Part shown: in pieces, positions 53,158 through 61,666 of the stretch
Numbering within the stretch: position 1 is the stretch's first letter
Layout of the letters: each line of letters opens with the position of its first letter
DNA from: Paenibacillus artemisiicola
GTDB lineage: Bacteria > Bacillota > Bacilli > Paenibacillales > Paenibacillaceae
Length of the DNA stretch: 64,000 bases
Reading direction: 5' to 3'
NCBI RefSeq assembly: GCF_017652985.1
Contig: NZ_JAGGDJ010000020.1
Span: 1 to 64,000 of the forward strand
Notes under the pieces: generated by a model
Seen by the model: only the letters and a program-made list of their open reading frames with translations
Databases searched by the model: none
What the model was told of the DNA's origin: nothing
Made by a program: the position numbers and the translations under genes

Positions 53158-54403
53158 GCGAATCCCTCCCGATGGCCGCAGCCGCTTTGTCGTTGCTTCC
53201 GACCATCGCAACGGCGAAAGGCACGGACAGGATGCGCTTCGTTACGGCGCGGATGTCGTCCATCTTCACGGCGTCGATCCGCTCCAGCATCTCGTCCAGC
53301 GTGAAGTGCCGCCCCAGCATGAGCTCGTTTTTGCCCAAGCGGTTCATGCGGCTGCTCGTGCTCTCGAGGCTGAGGATCAGACTGCCTTTCAGCTGTTCCT
53401 TGCCGCGGTGCAGCTCCGCGTCCGTCAACCCTTTCGTCGCAAGGTCGTGCATCTGCTCGAGCGTCAGGTCCAGCACTTCCTTCGTCTGCTTCGGAGCCGT
53501 TCCCGCATAGACGGTGAACAAGCCGCTGTCCGCGTACGACGTGTGATACGAATACACGGAATACGCCAATCCCCGCTTCTCGCGGATTTCCTGGAACAGC
53601 CTGGAGCTCATGCCCCCGCCGATCGCGTTGTTCAGCAGAATCATCGCATACTGCAGCGGGTCCGCGATCGAGCAGCCCGGGAACGAGATGCAGATATGGT
53701 TTTGCTCCGTCTTCTTCTTATGAAACAAATAATTGCCGTTGAAGCTCGGCGACGAGACTTCGCGCTCCGAACCGGTTGTCTTGAACGCGCCGAAATGCTG
53801 CTCGAGCAGTTCCAACAGCGGCCCTTCCTCCACGTTGCCCGCGACGGCGATGACCGTGTTGTCGATGCGGTAATGTCCGTCCATGTAGCCGCGAAGCGTA
53901 TCGCCGTTCATCGCGCCGAGCCGGTCTTCAAGACCGAGAATGGAATAGGCCAGCGGATGGTCGCCGAAGGCCGCGCGCGAAGCTTCGTCGTGCACCTTGT
54001 CGTCCGGCGTATCCTCGTACATCGAAATTTCTTCCAAAATGACGTTCTTTTCCTTCGCCAGCTCCGCCGGGTCCATCTTGGAATGGAAGAACATATCGGC
54101 CAGGGCATCCACGGCGATCGGCAAATGCTGGTCCAGTACCTTGGCGAAATAGCACGTATACTCTTTGGCCGTGAACGCGTTCACGTTGCCGCCGATTCCG
54201 TCGAACAGGTCGGCGATGTCTTTGGCGCTGCGACGGTCGGTCCCTTTGAATAACATGTGCTCGATGAAGTGCGAAATGCCGTTATTGTCCGGCGTTTCGT
54301 TCCGGGAACCCGTTTTGACCCAAACGCCGAACGAGACGGAGCGGCAGGTCGGAATGTATTCCACAACGACGCGCAGGCCGTTGCTAAGTTTATAGTTGTT
54401 CAA
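53138..54403 (-). CDS. mlpA: M16 family zinc peptidase (MlpA/YmxG)
   Basis: 421 residues. HFIEH zinc motif (about 45-49) and EKNVILEEISMYED distal glutamate, plus the C-terminal GMSSRLFQEIREKRGLAYS block, so one catalytic and one non-catalytic half. Orthologous position to B. subtilis mlpA. Start TTG with GGAGGCGTCTAGA upstream. Substrate unknown. Confidence 0.9.
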   Translation of the reverse strand: MNNYKLSNGLRVVVEYIPTCRSVSFGVWVKTGSRNETPDNNGISHFIEHMLFKGTDRRSAKDIADLFDGIGGNVNAFTAKEYTCYFAKVLDQHLPIAVDALADMFFHSKMDPAELAKEKNVILEEISMYEDTPDDKVHDEASRAAFGDHPLAYSILGLEDRLGAMNGDTLRGYMDGHYRIDNTVIAVAGNVEEGPLLELLEQHFGAFKTTGSEREVSSPSFNGNYLFHKKKTEQNHICISFPGCSIADPLQYAMILLNNAIGGGMSSRLFQEIREKRGLAYSVYSYHTSYADSGLFTVYAGTAPKQTKEVLDLTLEQMHDLATKGLTDAELHRGKEQLKGSLILSLESTSSRMNRLGKNELMLGRHFTLDEMLERIDAVKMDDIRAVTKRILSVPFAVAMVGSNDKAAAAIGRDSLVSSVD

Positions 54404-54457
54404 TCTAGACGCCTCCTACGGCAACAGCATGAAATTATTGACTTCACTATAACAAAA

Positions 54458-55456
54458 TTACGGTCCCGCCTCAACTAAGGACGCCCGATCGGAGGAAAGC
54501 GTTTCGCTGACGGTCCCGAGCATGAGCCCTTTTCCTTTGATCGCCTTGATCATGCCTTCGAGCGCCTGGCTGGACGAATCCGTCGGATGCATGAGAATGA
54601 GCGAGCCCGGTTCCACGCGCGCGCGGATCTTCTGCACGATCGCATACGCGGGCGGATGTTTCCAATCGACGGTGTCGAGCGTCCACAGCACGGTCTTCAG
54701 TCCCTGCTCGGCGGCGACGTCGACGGTCATCTGATTGTAGTCGCCCGAAGGCGGCGCGAACCAGCGATTGTTCACGTTCAGCGTCGATTTGAGCAGCGCT
54801 TCCGTCTTGGCGATCTGATTATACGCCGCGTTGCGGTCGAGCTGACTCATATTGGGATGCGTGTAGGCGTGGTTCGAAATCTCGTGCCCGTCCGCTTGGA
54901 TCCGTTTCGCCGCGTCCGCGTTCTTCTTCAGCCAAGAACCGTCGAAGAAGAAGGTCGCTTTGACGTTCTCGTTCTTCAGCGTCTGGAGCATGGACGGGAT
55001 GTACTCGTTACCCCAAGCGACGTTGATCATGAGCGCGACCATCGGCTTATTCGGATTGCCTTTATAGATGGGGACGCGGCCGAGGTCGTCCAGGTTCACC
55101 TTGGGCTTCACTTCCCTGTACACGAACCGGATCGGCTGAGTTTCGGGAGCGTGCAGCATCAACCGATACGTCTTGTCGACGTCGACTTCGAGACCGTTGT
55201 AGCCCGGAATCGCCTTCCACACGCGGTCGACGCGCGCATCCACCGGGGCGATCCGCTTCCTCTCCGCCTCGGTTTGTATCGTCTCGCGCAGGGAGGCTTT
55301 GCCTTGCGGCGACGGCTCGGACGGCGCGGAGGCGAAAACCGCAGCGTCCCCCCGCTTCATCGCGGACACATAGGCCGACAACGGGCCGTTCAGCCGAACC
55401 GCGATCAACAGCGCGCACATAGTCAGCAGCATGAAGATTCCCTTTTTCAGCTTCAT
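54458..55456 (-). CDS. ylxY: YlxY-type polysaccharide deacetylase family protein
   Basis: 332 residues. Signal/anchor helix (about 5-22), a linker, then NodB homology domain with SNHAYTHPNM (two histidines) and ATFFFDGSWL. Motif 1, normally TFDDG, reads MINVAWGN, so the catalytic Asp pair is missing. Either inactive or with changed chemistry. Acts outside the membrane. Between pnp and mlpA as in Bacillus. Confidence 0.88.
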   Translation of the reverse strand: MKLKKGIFMLLTMCALLIAVRLNGPLSAYVSAMKRGDAAVFASAPSEPSPQGKASLRETIQTEAERKRIAPVDARVDRVWKAIPGYNGLEVDVDKTYRLMLHAPETQPIRFVYREVKPKVNLDDLGRVPIYKGNPNKPMVALMINVAWGNEYIPSMLQTLKNENVKATFFFDGSWLKKNADAAKRIQADGHEISNHAYTHPNMSQLDRNAAYNQIAKTEALLKSTLNVNNRWFAPPSGDYNQMTVDVAAEQGLKTVLWTLDTVDWKHPPAYAIVQKIRARVEPGSLILMHPTDSSSQALEGMIKAIKGKGLMLGTVSETLSSDRASLVEAGP

Positions 55457-55530
55457 GGCATTGTCCCCCCCTTCTCTTTCATCTTATTATGGCTCGGCCC
55501 ACAATATGAGAAGAAGAATGCGGAGGATGC

Positions 55531-55560
55531 AAAAAAGGAGACAGGTTGCCCTGCCTCCTT
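55531..55560 (-). terminator. Intrinsic terminator after pnp
   Basis: AAGGAGGCAGG, GCAA loop, CCTGTCTCCTT, T-run. Confidence 0.8.
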
Positions 55561-55577
55561 CCATTCTCAAGCGGTGA

Positions 55578-57683
55578 TTATGACTGCTGAGCCGGTACTT
55601 CCGGCGTGAGCAGCGCCTTGCGGGACAGATTGATCCGGCCCTGGGCGTCGATTTCCGTGACCTTGACCGTCACTTGATCTCCGATCTTGAGGACGTCCTC
55701 GACCTTCGCGATGCGCTCCTGCGCAACCTGCGAAATATGGATAAGCCCGTCCTTGTTCGGCAAAATCTCGACGAAGCAGCCGAATTTCTCGATGCGCTTG
55801 ACCGTGCCCGTGTAAATCTCGCCGACCACGACTTCGCGGACGATGCCTTCGATGATCTGCTTCGCGCGTTCGTTCGCCTCGGCGTTGGACGAGGCGATGA
55901 ATACCGTGCCGTCCTGCTCGATATCGATTTTAACGCCGGTCTCGTCGATGATCTTGTTGATGATCTTGCCGCCGGACCCGATGACGTCGCGGATCTTATC
56001 CGGGTTGATCTTCATGATGACGATCTTCGGCGCATAAGGCGACAGGTTCGTACGCGGCGTTTGCATCACTTCGTTCATTTTGCCGAGGATGAAAACGCGG
56101 CCTTCGCGCGCCTGTTCCAGCGACTGCGACAAGATCGCGCGGTCAATGCCGTCGATTTTGATGTCCATTTGAATGGCCGTCACGCCGGCAGCCGTGCCGG
56201 CAACCTTGAAGTCCATGTCGCCGAGATGGTCTTCCATGCCCTGGATGTCCGACAGAATGGAGAAATGATCGCCATCCTTGATCAATCCCATCGCGATGCC
56301 CGCGACAGGCGCCTTGATCGGCACGCCGGCATCCATCATCGCCAAGGTGCTGGCGCAAATGCTGGCCTGGCTCGTGGAGCCGTTCGATTCCAGCACTTCG
56401 GACACGAGGCGGATCGTGTACGGGAATTCGGTTTCGCTCGGAATGACCTTCGACAAGGCGCGCTCGCCGAGCGCGCCGTGACCGATTTCGCGGCGGCCCG
56501 GAGCGCGGAGCGGTCTTGCTTCGCCGACGCTGAACGGCGGGAAGTTATAGTGATGCATGAAGCGCTTCGTTTCTTCCAGGTCGATGCCGTCGAGAATTTG
56601 CACGTCGCCGAGGGCGCCGAGCGTACAAATGCTGAGCGCTTGCGTCTGGCCGCGCGTGAACAGGCCGGAGCCGTGCGTGCGGGGCAGCAGCGCGACGTCG
56701 CATTCGATCGGACGGATTTCGCTCAAGGCCCGTCCATCCGGACGGACTTTGTCGTGCGTGATCAGTCGGCGCACTTCTTCCTTAACAATATCGTACAGTA
56801 CTTCCTTGACGTCGCCGAGCAGCTCCGGCGTCTCCGCGTACTCCACTTCGAAGTGCGCGATGGCGTCCGCGTTCACCGCGTCGATCGCCTCTTGGCGCGC
56901 GTGCTTCTCGACGACGCGAACGGCTTCGACCAGCCGTTCCTTCGCGAACGCGCGCACCGCTTCGTTGACGCCTCCGTCTACGGCGTGCAGCTTCACTTCG
57001 ATCTTCGGCTTGCCGGCGAGAGCCTGCAGCTCTTCGATCTTCGCGACGATGCGGCGGATCTCGTCATGGCCGAACATGATGGCTTCGAGCATGACTTCCT
57101 CCGGCACTTCGTTCGCTTCCGCTTCGACCATCATGATGGCGTCCTTCGTTCCCGCGACGACGACGTAAATGTCGCTCTTCGCTTCCTGTTCCACCGTCGG
57201 ATTGATGATGAACTGGCCGTCGAGGCGGCCGACGACGACGCCGCCGATCGGTCCGTTGAACGGAATGTCCGAGATCGTAAGCGCCGCGGACGTGCCGATC
57301 ATCGCCGCGATTTCAGGCGTGCAGTCTTGATCCACGCTCATGACGATGTTCGCGATTTGGACTTCGTTGCGGAAGCCATCCGGGAACAACGGACGAATCG
57401 GACGGTCCGTGAGCCGGCTCGCCAGAATCGCCTTTTCGCTCGGGCGGCCTTCGCGCTTGATGAAGCCGCCGGGGATTTTGCCCACGGCGTACAACCGCTC
57501 TTCATAGTTGACCGTGAGCGGGAAAAAATCGAGATTTTTCGGTTCGTTGGACGCGACGACGGTACACAACACGACCGTTTCGCCGTACTTGACCGTAACC
57601 GCCGCGTTGGCTTGTTTCGCCAAACGTCCCGTTTCCAGCACGAGCGGACGGCCGCCCAAAGTAGTTTCTACGCGATGCACCAT
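55578..57683 (-). CDS. pnp: Polynucleotide phosphorylase
   Basis: 701 residues. Two RNase PH domains, a KH domain (IRDVIGSGGKIINKI) and an S1 domain (IGEIYTGTVKRIEKFGCFVEI split). Phosphorolytic 3'-5' exonuclease. Catalytic DIKIDGI with RPDGRALSEIR. Full length, with a shorter C-tail than some. GGAGG before ATG. Downstream of rpsO, with which it may be partly co-transcribed. Confidence 0.97.
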   Translation of the reverse strand: MVHRVETTLGGRPLVLETGRLAKQANAAVTVKYGETVVLCTVVASNEPKNLDFFPLTVNYEERLYAVGKIPGGFIKREGRPSEKAILASRLTDRPIRPLFPDGFRNEVQIANIVMSVDQDCTPEIAAMIGTSAALTISDIPFNGPIGGVVVGRLDGQFIINPTVEQEAKSDIYVVVAGTKDAIMMVEAEANEVPEEVMLEAIMFGHDEIRRIVAKIEELQALAGKPKIEVKLHAVDGGVNEAVRAFAKERLVEAVRVVEKHARQEAIDAVNADAIAHFEVEYAETPELLGDVKEVLYDIVKEEVRRLITHDKVRPDGRALSEIRPIECDVALLPRTHGSGLFTRGQTQALSICTLGALGDVQILDGIDLEETKRFMHHYNFPPFSVGEARPLRAPGRREIGHGALGERALSKVIPSETEFPYTIRLVSEVLESNGSTSQASICASTLAMMDAGVPIKAPVAGIAMGLIKDGDHFSILSDIQGMEDHLGDMDFKVAGTAAGVTAIQMDIKIDGIDRAILSQSLEQAREGRVFILGKMNEVMQTPRTNLSPYAPKIVIMKINPDKIRDVIGSGGKIINKIIDETGVKIDIEQDGTVFIASSNAEANERAKQIIEGIVREVVVGEIYTGTVKRIEKFGCFVEILPNKDGLIHISQVAQERIAKVEDVLKIGDQVTVKVTEIDAQGRINLSRKALLTPEVPAQQS

Positions 57684-57948
57684 ATAGTTCCTCCTTGCCG
57701 CGACGGTCCTTCCCGTCTACAAACGGGCGCCATCGCAGGCATTCATATTTCCAAGCGACTTGTATATGAAGTCCGGCCGGCAAACCCAATGCCGGATTCG
57801 TATTCACGTTGAGGAGATCAGCCCTTCAGCGGGCTCTTCGTGTTCATGTATGTATGCAAGCAGGCGATGCGATTTATAAAAAGCAACCCAGCGCAGCCGC
57901 CCGTTCCCGGGCGGCATCACAACCAGGTTGCTTTTATCCCCGCATCTA
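57684..57948 (-). other. rpsO-pnp intergenic region
   Basis: Contains the rpsO terminator and a leader with small hairpins (AGCCC/GGGCT near 57821-57836; CCCGT/ACGGG near 57705-57725). In other bacteria pnp leaders are RNase-processed for autocontrol; not proven here. Confidence 0.35.
57877..57937 (-). terminator. Intrinsic terminator after rpsO
   Basis: Outer AAAAGCAACC/GGGTTGCTTTTT stem around an inner GCCGCCCG/CGGGCGGC hairpin; ends in TTTTT. Confidence 0.75.
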
Positions 57949-58218
57949 TTATCGGCGAAGGCCGAGTTTTTCGATCAATGCGCTGTAACGTTTTACGTCT
58001 TTGTTTTTCAGGTAAGCCAACAGCTTGCGGCGTTGACCGACCATTTTGAGCAGACCGCGGCGCGAGTGGTGATCTTTCTTATGCGTCCGAAGATGGTCCG
58101 TCAAATTGACGATATTTTGCGTCAGGATAGCGATTTGAACTTCCGGGGAGCCCGTGTCGTTCGCGTGGGTTTTGTGCTCGTCGATCAGTTGGTGCTTGCG
58201 TTCTTGCGTAAGTGCCAT
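57949..58218 (-). CDS. rpsO: 30S ribosomal protein S15
   Basis: 89 residues, MALTQERKHQLIDEHKTHAND to KLGLRR, with the 16S contacts LTEHL-like LTDHLRTHKKDHHSRRGLL. Early binder in the platform. AAGGAGGTGA ribosome site. Has its own promoter and a 120-base leader. Confidence 0.99.
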   Translation of the reverse strand: MALTQERKHQLIDEHKTHANDTGSPEVQIAILTQNIVNLTDHLRTHKKDHHSRRGLLKMVGQRRKLLAYLKNKDVKRYSALIEKLGLRR

Positions 58219-58341
58219 CCGTGTTCACCTCCTTGTTTCTTAATCGCCGTCAGCCTCGCCGCCGTTCGGTGAATGACGGGCGGCCAAGCTAAGGTTCCGT
58301 TGCTGCGCGAAGCTGCGATTGAAAAGTACGACTGCGCAACG
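58219..58341 (-). promoter_or_regulatory. rpsO leader, possible S15-binding autoregulatory RNA
   Basis: A GC-rich hairpin (GCCGCC...GGCGGC near 58255-58285, one bulge) lies shortly before the ribosome site. S15 leaders with varied structures repress rpsO in several bacteria; this structure is only inferred by eye. Confidence 0.35.
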
Positions 58342-58347
58342 TCTTCG

Positions 58348-58376
58348 AGTATAACATAGGTTAAGGCCAGAAGTAA
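58348..58376 (-). promoter_or_regulatory. Sigma-A promoter of rpsO
   Basis: TTACTT (58371-58376), 17 bases, TGT-extended TATACT (58348-58353). Confidence 0.65.
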
Positions 58377-58385
58377 ATGCGAATG

Positions 58386-59351
58386 CTATTTCTTGTTGTA
58401 AGCCGTCAGCAGCGTCCGCGCTTGATCCGCATCGGCATGGATCTGGGCGATGAGCTCGTCGACGCCGCCGAACTTTTTCTCCGTCCGCAGGAACGCGACG
58501 AATTGAACGGTCACGGTCTTGCCGTACAGATCGCCGTCGAAATCAAACAAATGCGCCTCCATGACCGGCTCGGGCAAGCTATCGTGAAACGTCGGCTTGA
58601 CGCCGATGTTGAGCACGCCGGGGTACCGCCGGCCTTCCGTCTCCGCCATGATGGCGTACACGCCCTGGCGAGGAACGAAAAAGCCGTCTTCCTGCCGGAT
58701 ATTGGCCGTCGGAAAGCCGATCGTCCGGCCGCGCCCCTCGCCCTGCACGACCACGCCGCGCACGGCATAGAGTTCGCCGAGCAGCTCCGCCGCTTCCTCC
58801 GGACGGCCGTTCATCAAGGCTTCGCGAATGCGCGTGCTGCTTACTTTATCTCCGTCTTGCATGAATGGCTCCACAATTTCCACCCCAATATCCGGTTCGC
58901 CAAGCGCCCATAACGTCTCCGGCTTGCCCGCGCCTCTGGCCCCGAACGTGAAATCGAAGCCGACGACGGCCCGTCTCACCCGCAGCGGCCTCAGCACGTC
59001 GTCGACAAACTCGGCGGGCGTCACCTTGGCGAAATCCAAATCGAATTGCACGATATAAACGACGTCCACTCCCAGCCTGCGGAAACGTTCGAGTTTGTCC
59101 TCGAGCGGGGTCAAACTCGCGTTGTAGTGCGGGCTCCTGCCCAGCACTTCCTTGGGATGGGGATGAAACGTCATCACAGCCCCCTGGAGGCCGGCCGCAC
59201 GCGCGCACGTCATCGCATGGGAAATGACGTTTTGATGCCCCCGATGGACGCCGTCGAAGTGGCCGATGGCCAGCGCCTTCGGAGACGCGTCCCGGGCCAG
59301 CGCGGACTCGCCGATCGGGTACTGCACAGAAATGATTTCCACTGCGGTCAC
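58386..59351 (-). CDS. ribF: Bifunctional riboflavin kinase / FAD synthetase
   Basis: 321 residues. N-terminal FAD synthetase (GHFDGVHRGHQ, STRIREALMNG) and C-terminal flavokinase (GRTIGFPTANI, GVYA). Converts riboflavin to FMN to FAD. No FMN riboswitch in front; it follows truB by 18 bases in one unit. B. subtilis calls it ribC. Confidence 0.96.
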   Translation of the reverse strand: MTAVEIISVQYPIGESALARDASPKALAIGHFDGVHRGHQNVISHAMTCARAAGLQGAVMTFHPHPKEVLGRSPHYNASLTPLEDKLERFRRLGVDVVYIVQFDLDFAKVTPAEFVDDVLRPLRVRRAVVGFDFTFGARGAGKPETLWALGEPDIGVEIVEPFMQDGDKVSSTRIREALMNGRPEEAAELLGELYAVRGVVVQGEGRGRTIGFPTANIRQEDGFFVPRQGVYAIMAETEGRRYPGVLNIGVKPTFHDSLPEPVMEAHLFDFDGDLYGKTVTVQFVAFLRTEKKFGGVDELIAQIHADADQARTLLTAYNKK

Positions 59352-59369
59352 ACCTGCTTTTTCAACTTG

Positions 59370-60293
59370 CTAGTCTCCCGTCGGCGTAAACACTTTGACG
59401 GCCTTCAGGGTGCCGGAATCCGCATCCGGCTGAAATACGCCGGCGAACGCTCCGTCTTCGCCGTATACGCGGACCAAGGATTCGGGCTCGTAGGGTTCGT
59501 GCGCCAAGACCGCACGAAGCGGAATCCGTTTCCCTTGGAACGCGCGCACGACGTCCGCCCCGCTGACGGTGATCCGCGGAAAATGATCCAGCGCTTCGTC
59601 GGGAGGCGTCAGCTTGTCCGCGAGCTCGCCGGCCGCTTTCAGCCGAGCGACGTCCTCGAGCGTCAGGCAATTCGCTTCCGTGAAGCCGCCGGACATCGTC
59701 CGCGTCAGCTTCGCCATGACGGACGGCACGCGCAGCGCGGCGCCGATATCGACGCACAGCGTTCGGATATACGTACCCTTGGAGCAGACGACGGAGAAAC
59801 GGATGACGGGATGCGGCTGATCCAACTGCGTTTCCAGCAGTTCCAAGCCGTAGATCGTTACCTTGCGCGGCTTGCGTTCCACGACCTGCCCTTCCCGGGC
59901 CAGCTCGTAAAGCCGCTTGCCGTCGACGCGCACCGCCGAGAACATCGGCGGCACTTGTTCGATCTCGCCGACGAACGACGCCAAGACGGCGCGGATTTGC
60001 GCCTCGGTCACCTTGACCTCGGGCAGCTGCTCCGTGACCGTGCCCGTCAAGTCCTCGGTATCCGTCGCCAATCCGAACTGCATGACGGCCTCGTAGGACT
60101 TGGGCCGATCCTGCACGTATTCGACGACGCGCGTCGCCCGTCCGATGCAGAGCGGCAGCACGCCGGTCACCTGCGGGTCGAGCGTGCCGGTATGCCCGAT
60201 CCGCTTGACCTTCAGAATGCCCCGAACCTTCGCCACCACATCGTGTGAGGTCCAGCCCGCCGGTTTCCATACCGCCAAAATTCCGTCCATCAT
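59370..60293 (-). CDS. truB: tRNA pseudouridine-55 synthase TruB
   Basis: 307 residues. KPAGWTSHDVV, catalytic Asp in GTLDPQVTGVLP, CSKGTYIRTL. C-terminal PUA-like region. Overlaps the nrnA stop by ATGA; a second ATG follows directly. Makes psi55 in the T-loop. Confidence 0.96.
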   Translation of the reverse strand: MMDGILAVWKPAGWTSHDVVAKVRGILKVKRIGHTGTLDPQVTGVLPLCIGRATRVVEYVQDRPKSYEAVMQFGLATDTEDLTGTVTEQLPEVKVTEAQIRAVLASFVGEIEQVPPMFSAVRVDGKRLYELAREGQVVERKPRKVTIYGLELLETQLDQPHPVIRFSVVCSKGTYIRTLCVDIGAALRVPSVMAKLTRTMSGGFTEANCLTLEDVARLKAAGELADKLTPPDEALDHFPRITVSGADVVRAFQGKRIPLRAVLAHEPYEPESLVRVYGEDGAFAGVFQPDADSGTLKAVKVFTPTGD

Positions 60294-61300
60294 CGATCCA
60301 GCGCCTCTCTTACGGTTTGCACGACGGTCGCGATCGCGGCGTCCATGCCGTGCTGGAGCCGGCAGCCGGCCGCCCGGACATGGCCGCCGCCGCCGAAGGA
60401 TTGCGCGATGGCCGCGACGTCCGCCTTGCCCGATGAACGCATGCTGACCTTCACTTCGCCGTTCTCCGTCTCTTTGAACAAGATGCCGACTTCCACGCCT
60501 TCGACGTTCAGGGCATAATTGACCAACCCTTCCAGATCGTCCCCGACCGCGCCCGTCTCCGCCATGTCGGCGTATGTGACGAACAGCCAGGCGATCCGGT
60601 TGTCGTCCGAAAACGCCAATCGGCTGAGGCCTCGCTGCAGCAGCAAAAGCTGCGGTTTCGTCATGCGCTCAAGCAGATGGTTGGCGATCCAATGGCCCGG
60701 CACGTCTTCGGCCAGCATGCGCGATGCCGCCTGCATGACGCGCGGGGTCGTATTGGAATAGCGGAAGCCGCCTGTGTCGGTCATCAGGCCGGTATAGACC
60801 GCCGTCGCCGCTTCCCGGTCGAACGGGATGCCGGCGAACTCGATCAGATCATGCAAGATCTCGACCGTCGCCGCGGCGTCGACCCGGATCAGGTTATGCG
60901 TGCCGAAGGCGTCGTTCGTCGGATGATGATCGACGTTCAGCAGCTTTGCCCCATCCGCGAACAAGTCCTTCACCGTGCCGATCCGGCGGAAATCCGCGCA
61001 ATCGACCGCGACGACGCGATCGAATTTCTCTTCGAGCGGCTGCTTGCCGTGATTCACGACGGATGCGGCCGCGTCCATAAAAAGAAGCCGCGCGGGCACC
61101 GCGCCCTCGTTCACGAGCACCGCTTCTTTCCCCAGCTGCCGGAGCAGCCAGCCGACGACGAGCGTCGAGCTGATGGCGTCTCCGTCCGGCTGCACGTGCG
61201 CGACGACGAGATACCGGCTGCCTTCCCGCAGGAAGTCGAGCGCCTCCTTTAGCGACGCCCGATAAGCGTCCGGCGAACTCGCGCCGTTCGCGGCGGTCAT
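60290..61300 (-). CDS. nrnA: DHH phosphoesterase NrnA, nanoRNase/pAp phosphatase
   Basis: 336 residues. DHH motifs AHVQPDGDAISS, VAVDCAD, NVDHHPTN and TGLMTDTGGFRYSNT, then DHHA1 with GGGGHVRAAG. Degrades short RNA left by other RNases and hydrolyses pAp. ATGA overlaps at both ends. Confidence 0.93.
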   Translation of the reverse strand: MTAANGASSPDAYRASLKEALDFLREGSRYLVVAHVQPDGDAISSTLVVGWLLRQLGKEAVLVNEGAVPARLLFMDAAASVVNHGKQPLEEKFDRVVAVDCADFRRIGTVKDLFADGAKLLNVDHHPTNDAFGTHNLIRVDAAATVEILHDLIEFAGIPFDREAATAVYTGLMTDTGGFRYSNTTPRVMQAASRMLAEDVPGHWIANHLLERMTKPQLLLLQRGLSRLAFSDDNRIAWLFVTYADMAETGAVGDDLEGLVNYALNVEGVEVGILFKETENGEVKVSMRSSGKADVAAIAQSFGGGGHVRAAGCRLQHGMDAAIATVVQTVREALDR

Positions 61301-61659
61301 TGCGTATCCCCGCCGCTGCGATCGTTGATGTCGTGCAGGAGCGACTCGATCCGGCTGCCGTACTCGATGCTGCTGTCGAACTTGAACAACAGCTCCGGCG
61401 TATGGCGGAAGCGGATGCGCTTGCCCAGCTCCGAGCGAAGGAAGCCGGTGCTGCGCGCGAGCGCCTTAAGCGTTTCTTCCTTCTGCTCATCGCTGCCCAG
61501 CACGCTGAGGTAAACCCGCGCTTGGGACAGGTCGTTCGTGATCTCGACGCCCGTCACCGTAATAAAGCCGATGCGCGGATCCTTGAGCTCCGTCTGAATA
61601 ATCGTGCTGAGCTCTTTCTTGATTTGCTCGCCTACGCGTCCTACGCGGACTTTGGCCAT
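61297..61659 (-). CDS. rbfA: Ribosome-binding factor A
   Basis: 120 residues, KH-type; MAKVRVGRVGEQIKKELSTI start, ARVYLSVLG core. Late 30S maturation factor. GGAGAGGTGA site; 7 bases after infB. Confidence 0.96.
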   Translation of the reverse strand: MAKVRVGRVGEQIKKELSTIIQTELKDPRIGFITVTGVEITNDLSQARVYLSVLGSDEQKEETLKALARSTGFLRSELGKRIRFRHTPELLFKFDSSIEYGSRIESLLHDINDRSGGDTQ

Positions 61660-61666
61660 CGGTCAA

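Noticed and set aside
55674..57812. 712-codon plus-strand open frame opposite pnp
   Set aside because: Mirror frame of pnp with Asp/Arg/Val bias and no motif; pnp itself is unmistakable.
58386..59351. FMN riboswitch for ribF
   Set aside because: ribF follows truB by 18 bases; there is no leader to hold one.
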